Shown here in pieces: positions 17,955-28,408 of a stretch of DNA of 64,000 bases. This stretch comes from Acinetobacter courvalinii. GTDB lineage: Bacteria > Pseudomonadota > Gammaproteobacteria > Pseudomonadales > Moraxellaceae. A program made the position numbers and the translations under genes. The notes under the pieces are model-generated. The model ran no database searches. It saw nothing but the letters and a program-made list of their open reading frames with translations, and was not told where the DNA came from. Location of the stretch: positions 698,739 through 762,738 of the forward strand of contig NZ_BMDA01000001.1 of assembly GCF_014635545.1 (NCBI RefSeq), given 5' to 3'. Within the stretch, counting starts at the first letter, position 1. The number at the start of each line of letters is the position of its first letter.

Positions 17955-18904
17955 CACAGCAATCGAACACGCGCTATGAGTTAAGCGAAGAAATGCAAAG
18001 TCTGGTGTACTGGAGCAGCATTTATTCAGCCGCGGATAACGATATTGATTCAATACGTGCAGCCTATGATGCGATGTGCCTGCATTACACCTTGCCACGC
18101 GATGGGTCAGTCCATATTGAAGATAAAACCGTTGTGCATGCGACTCATCCCGTCAATGTTCGGTTGTATTCCCCATTAGGCCAAGCAGCCGCGGAGGGGT
18201 GGCCATGTATCCTGTTTATCCATGGTGGTGGCTGGATGCTGGGCAATCTGGATTCACATGAATTTATCACCCGCTATTTATGCCGTGATCTGAATGTTGC
18301 AGTGTTGAGCGTAGATTACCGTTTGATACCAGAACATCATTTTCCTGCGGCTTATGAGGATTGTGAAACGGTCTATCACTGGCTACATGAGCATGGCGCA
18401 GACTGGAACATCAATCCAGCGCAGGTGGTATTAGCAGGTGATAGTGCAGGTGGCAATCTAGCCGCAGCACTGGCGGTTCAGTTGCAGCATACAGGGAAAC
18501 AGGCCTGCGGACTGGCCTTGATCTACCCATGTTTAGGCAGCAGTTTTGATACGGCGTCTTGCCAGCAGCATGCACATGCGCCGTTACTGACGCTAGAGGA
18601 AATGCATTATTACCTGAAGGAATATGCACCGAATGCAAGCGACTGGAAAGATACACGTTTAGCGCCATTGAACGCACAGGATTTTTCTGACATGCCACGC
18701 AGTTTTGTTGCGGTGGCTGAATACGATCCACTGAGTGACGACGGACGTATTTTCGTGGACAAGTTAAAACAAGCCCATATTGCTGCCGAGTTTTATCTCG
18801 GCAAAGGATTACTGCATGGCAGTTTACGTTTAGTACGCGACTGTCCTGTGGTACAGGATTTATATCAGCACATGCTGAGTTCGTTAAAGCAAATGTTCAA
18901 GTGA
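17951..18904 (+). CDS. Alpha/beta hydrolase, HSL-type esterase; possible acylcarnitine hydrolase
   Basis: A 317-residue cytosolic esterase of the hormone-sensitive-lipase group. The oxyanion motif is FIHGGGWMLG (about residues 89-98) and the nucleophile elbow is AGDSAGGN (about 160-167). The acid (AEYDPLSDDG) and histidine (LLHGSLRL) regions follow. Start and stop are coupled to the BCCT gene upstream, and cntA lies 64 bases downstream. An esterase wedged between the carnitine carrier and the carnitine oxygenase suggests it frees carnitine from acyl- or acetylcarnitine. That substrate is inferred from position; the sequence shows only a carboxylesterase. Confidence 0.85.
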   Translation: MTQQSNTRYELSEEMQSLVYWSSIYSAADNDIDSIRAAYDAMCLHYTLPRDGSVHIEDKTVVHATHPVNVRLYSPLGQAAAEGWPCILFIHGGGWMLGNLDSHEFITRYLCRDLNVAVLSVDYRLIPEHHFPAAYEDCETVYHWLHEHGADWNINPAQVVLAGDSAGGNLAAALAVQLQHTGKQACGLALIYPCLGSSFDTASCQQHAHAPLLTLEEMHYYLKEYAPNASDWKDTRLAPLNAQDFSDMPRSFVAVAEYDPLSDDGRIFVDKLKQAHIAAEFYLGKGLLHGSLRLVRDCPVVQDLYQHMLSSLKQMFK

Positions 18905-18968
18905 TTTGAACACCAGCCAATTTTGATAAAACGGTCGTTAGGACAAAAGAGTTTAATGGAGTAAAACC

Positions 18969-20084
18969 ATGAATGCAGTTGAAAAATTACCAGAAGATTT
19001 CTGTTCAAACCCGGATGTGGCATGGACATTCCCCAAAGTGTTCTATACCTCATCTCAGGTATTTGAGCGTGAAAAAGAAGAAATTTTTGCGAAAAGCTGG
19101 ATTTGCGTGGCACATGGCAGTGAAGTTGCCCAGAACAATGACTATATTACCCGTAAGGTCATTGGTGAAAACATCATCGTGATTCGCGGCAAAGATAGTG
19201 TACTGCGTGCATTCTATAATGTCTGCCCACATCGTGGTCATGAGCTGTTAAGCGGTAGCGGTAAAGCTAAAAATGTGATTACCTGTCCGTATCATGCATG
19301 GACCTTTAAGCTAGATGGGAGCTTGGCACTGGCGCGTAACTGTGATCATGTCGAGTCTTTTGACAAGCAAAACTCCAGCATGGTGCCGTTAAAAGTGGAA
19401 GAATATGGCGGTTTTGTCTTTATCAATATGGATGAAAATGCCACTTGTGTTGAAGATCAGTTGCCTGAATTTGCACAAAAACTGAATGAAGCCTGTGCGG
19501 TCATTAAGGATTTGAAACTGGCGGCACGTTTTGTGACTGAAACGCCTGCCAACTGGAAAGTGATCGTGGATAACTATTTGGAATGTTATCACTGTGGTCC
19601 GGCGCATCCCGGTTTTGCCGACTCGGTACAGGTGGATAAATACTGGCACACCACCCATCAGAACTGGACGCTGCAATATGGTTATGCACGTTCTTCAGAA
19701 AAGTCATTCAAGCTTGACCCATCGGTGAAAGACCCGACCTTTAGCGGTTTCTGGACCTGGCCATGCACCATGTTTAACGTGCCACCCGGTGCAAACTTCA
19801 TGACCGTGATCTATGAATTTCCGATGGATGCGGAAACCACTTTGCAGCACTACGATATTTTCTTCACCAATGAAGAGTTGACCCAAGATCAGAAAGACTT
19901 GATTGAATGGTATCGCAATGTCTTCCGTCCTGAAGACCTGGAACTGGTTGAAAGCGTACAACGTGGCTTGAAATCACGGGGTTATCGTGGTCAGGGCCGG
20001 ATTATGACTGACAAGCAACGTTCAGGGATCAGTGAGCATGGCATTGCCTATTTCCAGAATCTTGTTGCGCAATATCACAAATAA
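18969..20084 (+). CDS. cntA: Carnitine monooxygenase, Rieske oxygenase subunit
   Basis: A 371-residue oxygenase that splits carnitine into trimethylamine and malic semialdehyde using electrons from CntB. The Rieske [2Fe-2S] ligands are in CPHRGH and CPYHAW (residues about 86-109). The mononuclear iron site is in DNYLECYHCGPAH (about 200-212). The Glu in NYLEC is the bridging acid characteristic of CntA, where most Rieske oxygenases have Asp. Length, operon position and partner genes all agree. ATG 18969 is preceded by GGAG. A stem-loop follows the gene and separates it from the dehydrogenase. Confidence 0.95.
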   Translation: MNAVEKLPEDFCSNPDVAWTFPKVFYTSSQVFEREKEEIFAKSWICVAHGSEVAQNNDYITRKVIGENIIVIRGKDSVLRAFYNVCPHRGHELLSGSGKAKNVITCPYHAWTFKLDGSLALARNCDHVESFDKQNSSMVPLKVEEYGGFVFINMDENATCVEDQLPEFAQKLNEACAVIKDLKLAARFVTETPANWKVIVDNYLECYHCGPAHPGFADSVQVDKYWHTTHQNWTLQYGYARSSEKSFKLDPSVKDPTFSGFWTWPCTMFNVPPGANFMTVIYEFPMDAETTLQHYDIFFTNEELTQDQKDLIEWYRNVFRPEDLELVESVQRGLKSRGYRGQGRIMTDKQRSGISEHGIAYFQNLVAQYHK

Positions 20085-20109
20085 TCGCGTATCAGCTATT
20101 CAGTCATTT

Positions 20110-20135
20110 AAGGTACGGGACGCAGACCGTACCTT
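20110..20135 (+). other. Stem-loop between cntA and the aldehyde dehydrogenase gene
   Basis: AAGGTACGG (20110-20118) and CCGTACCTT (20127-20135) form a perfect 9-bp stem with an 8-base loop. No T-run follows, so it is unlikely to be a full terminator. It may stabilise the upstream transcript or mark a processing site. Confidence 0.7.
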
Positions 20136-20159
20136 GCTTTCAATCGATAGGATCATGAC

Positions 20160-21611
20160 ATGTCAACTTTGCAAGAAAGTTCATTATTTCAACAACGCGG
20201 ATTGATCAATGGTCAATGGGTGAATGCACAATCCAGTGCCACAATCCCTGTGACCAATCCGGCAACGGGTGAAGAAATTGGCCAGATTCCAAATATGGGT
20301 GCAGCGGAAGCTACGCAAGCGGTAGAAGTGGCGTATCAAGCTTTAGCAGCATGGAAAGGATTAACGGCACAAAAACGTGCAGATCTGTTACTGGCTTGGT
20401 ATCAACTGGTTTTGAGCCATGCGGATGAGCTGGCACGGATCATGACCATTGAGCAGGGTAAGCCTTTAGCCGAAGCCTTGGGTGAAGTGAAATATGCCGC
20501 TTCATTTATTCAATGGTTTGCCGAAGAAGGCAAACGTGTTTATGGCGATGTGATTCCAACCACCAACAGTCAGCAACGTTTTATTGTGACCAAAGAACCT
20601 GTGGGGGTGGTTGCCGCCATTACACCGTGGAATTTCCCGATTGCGATGATTACCCGTAAAGCAGCGCCTGCTTTGGCAGCGGGCTGTAGCATCGTGATCA
20701 AACCTGCCAATGAAACGCCGTATTGTGCACTTGCGCTTGCTAAACTGGCAGAAATGGCGGGCATTCCTGCGGGTGTCATTAATGTGGTGACAGGCAAATC
20801 GCAAGAGATTGGTTCGGTCTTTACTAGCCATGAAAAAGTCAAAAAACTGACCTTTACCGGTTCTACACCAGTCGGCCGTTTATTGATGCAGCAATGTTCA
20901 GGCACCATCAAAAAGTTGGCGTTGGAACTCGGTGGCAATGCACCTCTGATTGTGTTTGATGATGCCGATCTGGATAAAGCGGTACAAGGCGCAATCTTTG
21001 CCAAGTTCCGTAATGCTGGGCAAACCTGTGTCTGTGCCAATCGAATCTATGTGCATGACCAGATTTATCAGGCATTTACCGAGAAATTTGTGCAAGAGGT
21101 ACAGAAATTCAAAATCGGCAATGGTTTGGAATCGAATGTGCAGATCGGACCGTTAATCAATGACAAAGCGGTGTTGAAAGCAAAACAGTTGATTGATGAT
21201 GCCTGTGAAAAAGGTGCACAAGTGGCGTGTGGTGGTCAACAGCATGCATTGGGTCAGACTTTCTTTGAACCAACGGTGTTAACCGATGTTTCGCGTGATA
21301 TGGAGATTGTTCAGGAAGAAATTTTTGGCCCCGTTGCACCGTTAATTCGCTTTACGGATGAAGCCGATATGGTGGCACAAGCCAACGATACGATTTTTGG
21401 TTTGGCCGCTTATGTTTATAGCGAAAATATTTCACGGATCTGGCGTGTGGCTGAGCAACTGGAATATGGCATGGTCGGGATGAATTCCACCGCTATTTCC
21501 AACGAAGTCGTGCCATTTGGTGGTGTCAAACAGTCAGGAGTGGGGCGTGAAGGTTCTAAATACGGTTTAGAAGAATTCATGACCATTAAGTATATGTGTT
21601 TAGGATTATAG
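20160..21611 (+). CDS. Malic semialdehyde dehydrogenase (succinate-semialdehyde dehydrogenase family)
   Basis: A 483-residue NAD(P)-dependent aldehyde dehydrogenase. The cofactor motif is TPWNFP near residue 156 and FTGSTPVGR near 230. The active-site Glu is in LELGGNAP (about 255) and the catalytic Cys in NAGQTCVCANR (about 289). The C-terminal PFGGVKQSGVGREGS is typical of the GabD group. Between cntA and cntB the natural substrate is malic semialdehyde, giving malate. Malate is then used by the D-malate dehydrogenase at the head of the operon. Two adjacent Cys-x-Cys residues at the active site match GabD enzymes that are redox sensitive. Confidence 0.92.
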   Translation: MSTLQESSLFQQRGLINGQWVNAQSSATIPVTNPATGEEIGQIPNMGAAEATQAVEVAYQALAAWKGLTAQKRADLLLAWYQLVLSHADELARIMTIEQGKPLAEALGEVKYAASFIQWFAEEGKRVYGDVIPTTNSQQRFIVTKEPVGVVAAITPWNFPIAMITRKAAPALAAGCSIVIKPANETPYCALALAKLAEMAGIPAGVINVVTGKSQEIGSVFTSHEKVKKLTFTGSTPVGRLLMQQCSGTIKKLALELGGNAPLIVFDDADLDKAVQGAIFAKFRNAGQTCVCANRIYVHDQIYQAFTEKFVQEVQKFKIGNGLESNVQIGPLINDKAVLKAKQLIDDACEKGAQVACGGQQHALGQTFFEPTVLTDVSRDMEIVQEEIFGPVAPLIRFTDEADMVAQANDTIFGLAAYVYSENISRIWRVAEQLEYGMVGMNSTAISNEVVPFGGVKQSGVGREGSKYGLEEFMTIKYMCLGL

Positions 21612-21618
21612 CAATACT

Positions 21619-21653
21619 GCCTGTTGGGACGAGCTAAATGTCGACCAACAGGC
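21619..21653 (+). other. Stem-loop between the dehydrogenase gene and cntB
   Basis: GCCTGTTGG (21619-21627) pairs with CCAACAGGC (21645-21653), and GAC/GTC inside the loop can extend the stem. No T-run follows. It is the second strong hairpin in an internal gap of this operon. Confidence 0.7.
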
Positions 21654-21714
21654 CATTTGCGTTTAAAAATAGAAAATGCTGGGATGAGCAGCAGGCGGTA
21701 AAGAGGATTTAGAC

Positions 21715-22671
21715 ATGGCGAGTCATTATGAAATGTTCCCTTCAGTGGTCACTTGTGTAGAGCAACTGACTCCGTTGATTAAACGGTTCACATTTAAACG
21801 TCAGGATGGACAAAATTTCCCTCAGTTTAATGGCGGCAGTCATATCATTGTAAAAATGAATGACCAGTTGTCCAATGCTTATTCATTGATGAGCTGTGCT
21901 CAAGATCTGTCGACTTATCAAGTCTGTGTACGCAAGGACGTTGAAGGTAAGGGCGGTTCAGTCTTTATGCATGATCAGTGTAACGAAGGCTGCGAGATTC
22001 TGATTTCTGAACCGAAGAACCTGTTTCCATTGGCGGCAGATGGCGAGAAACATATTCTGATTGCAGGTGGAATTGGCATCACCCCGTTTGTACCGCAAAT
22101 GGATGAACTGGCTGCACGCGGTGCCGACTATGAGTTGCATTATGCCTATCGTTCACCAGAGTATGCAGCACTGTTAGAAGAACTCAAACAAAAACATGGC
22201 GAACATATATTTAGCTATGTGGATTCGGATGGAAAATGTCTTGATCTTGATCAATTGATTGGGTCTCAACCCAAAGGCACGCATGTCTATGTATGTGGTC
22301 CGAAACCGATGATTGATGCGGTGATTGATCGTTGTAATTACCATCGTTATCGCGATGAATATATTCACTGGGAACAATTTGCTTCAACTGTACCTGAAGA
22401 GGGGGAAGCATTTACGGTGGTGTTGGCCAAATCCAATCAGCAAGTCGAAGTTCAAGGCAATCAAACCATTTTACAAGCGATTGAATTGCTGAATATTGAT
22501 GTGGAGTGTTTATGCCGTGAAGGGGTGTGTGGCACGTGTGAAACCACGATTCTAGAAGGTGAGGCAGAGCATTTTGACCAATATCTGAGTGATGATGAAA
22601 AAGCCTCACAGCAATCGATGATGATCTGTGTATCACGTGCCAAAGGCAAGAAACTGGTGCTTGATCTTTAA
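21715..22671 (+). CDS. cntB: Carnitine monooxygenase reductase subunit
   Basis: A 318-residue electron-transfer flavoprotein of the phthalate-dioxygenase-reductase type. The order of domains is FMN-binding (NAYSLMS, residues about 58-64), NAD-binding (IAGGIGITPF near residue 118; VYVCGPKPM near 198) and a C-terminal plant-type [2Fe-2S] ferredoxin (CLCREGVCGTCE, about residue 265, and a last Cys in MMICVSRA). It passes electrons from NADH to the Rieske centre of CntA. The gene ends the carnitine operon and is followed by a terminator. Confidence 0.94.
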   Translation: MASHYEMFPSVVTCVEQLTPLIKRFTFKRQDGQNFPQFNGGSHIIVKMNDQLSNAYSLMSCAQDLSTYQVCVRKDVEGKGGSVFMHDQCNEGCEILISEPKNLFPLAADGEKHILIAGGIGITPFVPQMDELAARGADYELHYAYRSPEYAALLEELKQKHGEHIFSYVDSDGKCLDLDQLIGSQPKGTHVYVCGPKPMIDAVIDRCNYHRYRDEYIHWEQFASTVPEEGEAFTVVLAKSNQQVEVQGNQTILQAIELLNIDVECLCREGVCGTCETTILEGEAEHFDQYLSDDEKASQQSMMICVSRAKGKKLVLDL

Positions 22672-22689
22672 TGTAAAGCTTTGAAGAAT

Positions 22690-22715
22690 AAAAAAGCAGC
22701 TTAAGCTGCTTTTTT
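22690..22715. terminator. Bidirectional terminator between cntB and asdA
   Basis: AAAAAAGCAGC (22690-22700) and GCTGCTTTTTT (22705-22715) form a stem with the tetraloop TTAA, with A- and T-runs on both sides. It serves both convergent operons. Confidence 0.9.
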
Positions 22716-22733
22716 ATGTATTTAAGAACAGGT

Positions 22734-24350
<1,617 letters not shown>

Positions 24351-24389
24351 TTATAGTTGAAGCAATAAGTGACTGAATAAAAATTATCT

Positions 24390-26075
24390 TTAGGCAAGGC
24401 CGACGATGAGGGGGCCAAGCAAGGTCAAGAATACGTTTGCCAGTGCATAAGTAATGGCGAATGGAACTGTAGGAATGGAGTTTCCTGCTTTATCTAAAAT
24501 CGCACCAAAGGCAGGGTTGGCACTGCGTGAACCCGATAATGCTCCCGCCATAACCGCAACGTTGTCATAACGCAGCACATAACGTGCAAAAAGCATCGAA
24601 AGAATCAGCGGAACTAAGGTGACCACCACACCAATCATAAATAGAGACAGACCGCTGTCTTTAATAGTTTGAATCGCCTGTAGCCCAGATTGCAAACCAA
24701 CCGCAGCCACGAATCCGGCAAGCCCCAAATCTTTCAATAGCTGCGATGCGGCTAAAGGCATGTTGCCATGAACTTGATTACGGCTACGTAACCAGCCAAA
24801 CAGAAGGCCTGAGAGTAACGCACCACCACCTGCACCAAGTGTTAGAGGGACATCACCGATGCGAATTACAAACAGACCTATCAATAAGCCGACCACCAGA
24901 CCAGCACCGTGAAAAATCCAATCGGTTTTTAAGCTTTCTGGTAGTGCTTTTCCTGCTTCTTTCACTAAACGATCAAGATCACTTTTAGTCCCATACACAG
25001 TGATGACATCACCTTGCTGTAAAACAGTATCATCATGCAAACTTTGGGTTTCATCATTGCGTTTAATGGCCAGCACATAAATCCCATGTTTTAGATATGC
25101 AGGGGTATTTGATTTGATATCAGCAAGCGTACGATGGATATATTTGGAATTTCTCAGGATCACGTCTGTAGTATCCATTATCATTTCCATACCTTGTGAT
25201 GACTGTAACTCTGTCCCGATCTGCTCGGAAATAGTCACCACACTGGCTCGACGACCGACTAGTAAGATCACATCATCTGTTTGTAATGTGAGTTCTGGTA
25301 CCACATCAATGAATTGATCTTTGCGTTTGATCCGTTCGATGGTGATGCTACTTTGCTTGGCTTCAAGTTCTGCAACGGTTTGGCCACTGGCTTGTTTGAC
25401 TTTATAGATACGTCCAACGATTTCTGGCATTGCCAGTTCTTGACCAGGGGCTAATTCAAAAGCACCCTTGAGACGTTCAGACTGCGCTTTTAAAGCATCA
25501 TCGTGAATTTCCTTACCCATAAATTTAGGCAGAATATTCACACAGACAATAATCGCGCCCAATGAACCAAAAATATAGGTGACGGCATAGCCGATCGCGA
25601 CATTGGCCTGTAGCTTTTGAATTTCAGCCAAAGGTAAGTCGAGACGGGAAATTGCATCGCCTGCAGTCCCAATAATTGCAGATTGGGTCATGCCTCCTGC
25701 GGCTAATCCGGCTGCCAGACCTTTATCGAGGTGGAATAGCTTTGCCATGATCAAGACAGTAATTAAACCACTTACTGCCATGAATACAGCTAACAGGATT
25801 TCTTTGATTGATTGGGGGCCAAGCGATTTAAAGAACTGGGGGCCACTTTCAAAACCAACGGCATAAATGAACAATGCAAATAGAATTGCCTTGACTCCGT
25901 TATCGACAGGAACCCCGATAAGACTGAGTACCACTGCTACAAGTAGAGACCCTGCTACACCACCAAACTGAAATTTTCCGAATTGAAACTGTCCGATCCA
26001 GAAACCGATTGCCAAGGATAAGAACAATAAGATTTCCGGGCTATGTTTTAATTCGCCTTGTAACCATTCAATCAT
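24390..26075 (-). CDS. aspT: Aspartate:alanine antiporter
   Basis: A 561-residue membrane protein of the AAEx family. It has an N-terminal block of about five helices (residues 1-180), a central cytosolic part of about 180 residues with two TrkA-C-like segments (IVGRIYKVKQASGQTV; DVILRNSKYIHRTLADI), and a C-terminal helix block. The repeated GxxGGxxxxAIIGTAGDAISRL and ALSGSRSANPAFG regions belong to the two antiporter halves. It exchanges external aspartate for internal alanine. AspT with AsdA is a known way to build a proton motive force. It is the first gene of the aspT-asdA unit; its promoter must lie in the 571-base gap upstream. Confidence 0.93.
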   Translation of the reverse strand: MIEWLQGELKHSPEILLFLSLAIGFWIGQFQFGKFQFGGVAGSLLVAVVLSLIGVPVDNGVKAILFALFIYAVGFESGPQFFKSLGPQSIKEILLAVFMAVSGLITVLIMAKLFHLDKGLAAGLAAGGMTQSAIIGTAGDAISRLDLPLAEIQKLQANVAIGYAVTYIFGSLGAIIVCVNILPKFMGKEIHDDALKAQSERLKGAFELAPGQELAMPEIVGRIYKVKQASGQTVAELEAKQSSITIERIKRKDQFIDVVPELTLQTDDVILLVGRRASVVTISEQIGTELQSSQGMEMIMDTTDVILRNSKYIHRTLADIKSNTPAYLKHGIYVLAIKRNDETQSLHDDTVLQQGDVITVYGTKSDLDRLVKEAGKALPESLKTDWIFHGAGLVVGLLIGLFVIRIGDVPLTLGAGGGALLSGLLFGWLRSRNQVHGNMPLAASQLLKDLGLAGFVAAVGLQSGLQAIQTIKDSGLSLFMIGVVVTLVPLILSMLFARYVLRYDNVAVMAGALSGSRSANPAFGAILDKAGNSIPTVPFAITYALANVFLTLLGPLIVGLA

Positions 26076-26646
26076 TTTTCGATCTCACTTTTATTATTCG
26101 ATCTATGTTTAGGTTTAAAATTTATTTATTTTTCATGTGTTTTTTAAAATACTATGCTTCTTTTACTAATACAAATTAACTGATTTTTAGCTAAGCTATT
26201 TTATAAAAATATTTATATATCAATTTTTTATTTTAATTATTTAGATTGAGGTGTGACAAAAAAATTAAATATTAAGATAGTAATTACAATAAGTAATTTT
26301 TAAATACAAAACATAACATTTAGATTGTGTTGTATAAATTGTGAGCTGCATATCACATTGAAACTAAAAGTGTTAAGTCTTTAGTATATTTATCATTTAG
26401 TATGAATACTTAAATACCAATTATAATTTTTTGGAATTAAAATTTTAGTTAAATATGATTTATTTTAAATGTTGATATGAAAGATCTAAAAATGACTGAA
26501 TAATAAAACAGCAACATGGTTAAGAAAATTAATATTCATTTAAGAAAAGTTGATTAATTTAAACATACCAACACAATTGTTGTCACAGTACACCTTTCGC
26601 CACATTCCAGATGTGGCATTTTTTTGCCTTGAATTTAGATGAGGGG
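26076..26646. other. AT-rich gap between aspT and pcaU, no convincing gene
   Basis: The 571 bases are strongly AT-rich and hold no open frame with a ribosome-binding site that I trust; the best + frame is about 24 codons from 26104. Both flanking genes are on the minus strand, so the right part should be the 3' region of pcaU and the left part the aspT promoter. At its right end is a terminator-like hairpin pointing the other way (26599-26625), which leaves room for a small RNA on the + strand. Confidence 0.6.
26599..26625 (+). terminator. Rho-independent terminator facing the + strand
   Basis: GCCACAT (26599-26605) and ATGTGGC (26611-26617) form a 7-bp stem with a 5-base loop, followed by ATTTTTTT on the + strand. 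On the minus strand, where both neighbouring genes lie, no T-run follows. It therefore seems to end a + strand transcript from the gap. Confidence 0.6.
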
Positions 26647-27471
26647 TTAAATCACTTGGCGCAAATCACGCGCCGTTTCCTGTAGCAAAGGTAAAATATG
26701 CGCAATTAAATAATCCTTGGTAGTGCGCATGGTCGGGGACACAATGTTCAGTGCGGCGACTACGCTGGCATTGGAGTCATATATAGGGACAGCTACAGCA
26801 TGTACGCCCAGCTCATGTTCTTCACAAGAGTAACACCAATCCTGTTCCTTGATTTCATGCAGTAATTCTAAAAATAGCTCAGTTTCGGTATGCGTATATT
26901 TGGTCAGGCGTTTTAATGGATATTTTTCCAGCCAGCACTTTTGTTGTTCGGGCGTTAAATGTGCCAGTAAAATTTTGCCGGCAGAGGTGGCATGGGCAGG
27001 GAGGCGATTACCTAAATGCAAACCATAAGGATTGACCCGATCGGTTTGTTGGTGAGCCGCACTACGGGCAATAGTAATTGCTTCATAACCATCTAAAACC
27101 ATGACCGAGTAAATCAGTGAAGTCTGATTGGTTAAAAGATTTAATAAGGGCTGACAGATTTTGGGAAGTGTAGAACCATCCAGATAAGCCCCTGAAAATT
27201 TTAGAATCTTGGGAGATAAATAATAATAATGCCCATCAAAATCTAAATAGCCTAAGTATTCTAATGTGAGTAAATGGCGTCGTGCAGCAGCACGGGTCAT
27301 GCCGGTTTTTTCAGCCGCTGTACTCATATTCAAGCGGTGTCGTTCGGGACCGAAGCATTCCAGAATAGCCAAGCCTTTCGCGATTCCTGCAATAAAGTCT
27401 TCATGGCGGATGGTCTTTTTATTTTCATTATGGTGAATTAATCGAGGACTTTTAGCTTCATCATTTTCCAT
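26647..27471 (-). CDS. pcaU: IclR-family regulator PcaU of the pca-qui operon
   Basis: A 274-residue regulator. Residues about 25-90 are the IclR winged helix (FIAGIAKGLAILECFG...MTRAAARRHLLTLEYLGYL). Residues about 105-270 are the ligand-binding GAF-like domain. In A. baylyi PcaU responds to protocatechuate, activates pcaI onward and represses its own gene. Here it is divergent from pcaI across a 247-base gap that contains the expected triple operator. The length and the HTH match PcaU/PobR regulators. Confidence 0.93.
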   Translation of the reverse strand: MENDEAKSPRLIHHNENKKTIRHEDFIAGIAKGLAILECFGPERHRLNMSTAAEKTGMTRAAARRHLLTLEYLGYLDFDGHYYYLSPKILKFSGAYLDGSTLPKICQPLLNLLTNQTSLIYSVMVLDGYEAITIARSAAHQQTDRVNPYGLHLGNRLPAHATSAGKILLAHLTPEQQKCWLEKYPLKRLTKYTHTETELFLELLHEIKEQDWCYSCEEHELGVHAVAVPIYDSNASVVAALNIVSPTMRTTKDYLIAHILPLLQETARDLRQVI

Positions 27472-27545
27472 TGATTAGGTATCCGTTCCAAATCTTTTGT
27501 TGAAGAATTATTCTAAACTAAACATGACTATTTTACTTGGATAAT

Positions 27546-27580
27546 GTTCGATGATCGAACATAAAAAATAATCATCGAAC
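27546..27580. promoter_or_regulatory. PcaU operator: three GTTCGAT/ATCGAAC half-sites
   Basis: GTTCGAT (27546-27552) and ATCGAAC (27554-27560) form a palindrome. A third direct copy, ATCGAAC (27574-27580), starts exactly 20 bases after the second, two helix turns. This arrangement of a palindrome plus a third site is what is known for PcaU of Acinetobacter. Confidence 0.88.
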
Positions 27581-27718
27581 AAAATGCACTTCAACGTCTA
27601 GAAGTGAGCGCAGAATTTATCAAGAATGAATAGAAGAAATCCGAACAAAGCACTCGGCTTAATTTCATCGGCTTTCAGGATGAAAATACGAGTGATGCAT
27701 CGTACAGGAAGTAGGTAG

Positions 27719-28408
27719 ATGATTGATAAAAGTACCCTCACTTTGACTGAGGCACTGTCACAGATCAAGGATGGCGCAACCATCATGATTGGTGGTTTTG
27801 GCACTGCAGGACAACCCGCTGAACTAATTGATGGACTGATCAAACTTGGCATCAAGGATCTGGTCATTGTCAATAACAATGCAGGCAATGGCGATTATGG
27901 TTTGGCTAAACTACTTAAAACAGGGGCAGTACGTAAAATCATCTGTTCCTTCCCACGTCAGTCTGATTCATGGGTCTTCGATGAACTGTATCGTGCTGGC
28001 AAGATTGAACTGGAACTGGTGCCGCAAGGTAATCTGGCTTGTCGTATTCAAGCTGCGGGTATGGGCCTCGGTGCTGTATTTACCCCAACAGGTTTCGGTA
28101 CGCTTTTGGCTGAAGGCAAGGAAACCCGTCATATCGATGGCAAAGACCATGTACTTGAATATCCAATCAAAGCAGACTTCGCGCTGATCAAGGCACATCA
28201 AGGCGACCGTTGGGGCAATCTGGTCTATAACAAATCTGCACGTAACTTTGGTCCGATCATGGCGATGGCTGCGGATGTCACCATTGCACAAGTGTCTGAA
28301 CTGGTCGAACTCGGTCAGCTTGATCCTGAACACATCATTACCCCTGGGATTTTTGTACAGCATGTGGTCGCTGTCGATACAGCCAATGGCACAGGAGCAG
28401 AACAATGA
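27719..28408 (+). CDS. pcaI: 3-oxoadipate CoA-transferase, subunit A
   Basis: A 229-residue alpha subunit of the succinyl-CoA:3-oxoadipate CoA-transferase. The glycine-rich IGGFGTAGQPAELIDGL (about residues 22-38) is the family's first signature. With PcaJ it transfers CoA from succinyl-CoA to beta-ketoadipate. ATG 27719 follows AGGAAGTAGG, which supports this start. The last four bases overlap pcaJ (ATGA), giving coupled translation of the two subunits. It is the first gene of a 13-gene operon that runs to quiA. Confidence 0.95.
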   Translation: MIDKSTLTLTEALSQIKDGATIMIGGFGTAGQPAELIDGLIKLGIKDLVIVNNNAGNGDYGLAKLLKTGAVRKIICSFPRQSDSWVFDELYRAGKIELELVPQGNLACRIQAAGMGLGAVFTPTGFGTLLAEGKETRHIDGKDHVLEYPIKADFALIKAHQGDRWGNLVYNKSARNFGPIMAMAADVTIAQVSELVELGQLDPEHIITPGIFVQHVVAVDTANGTGAEQ

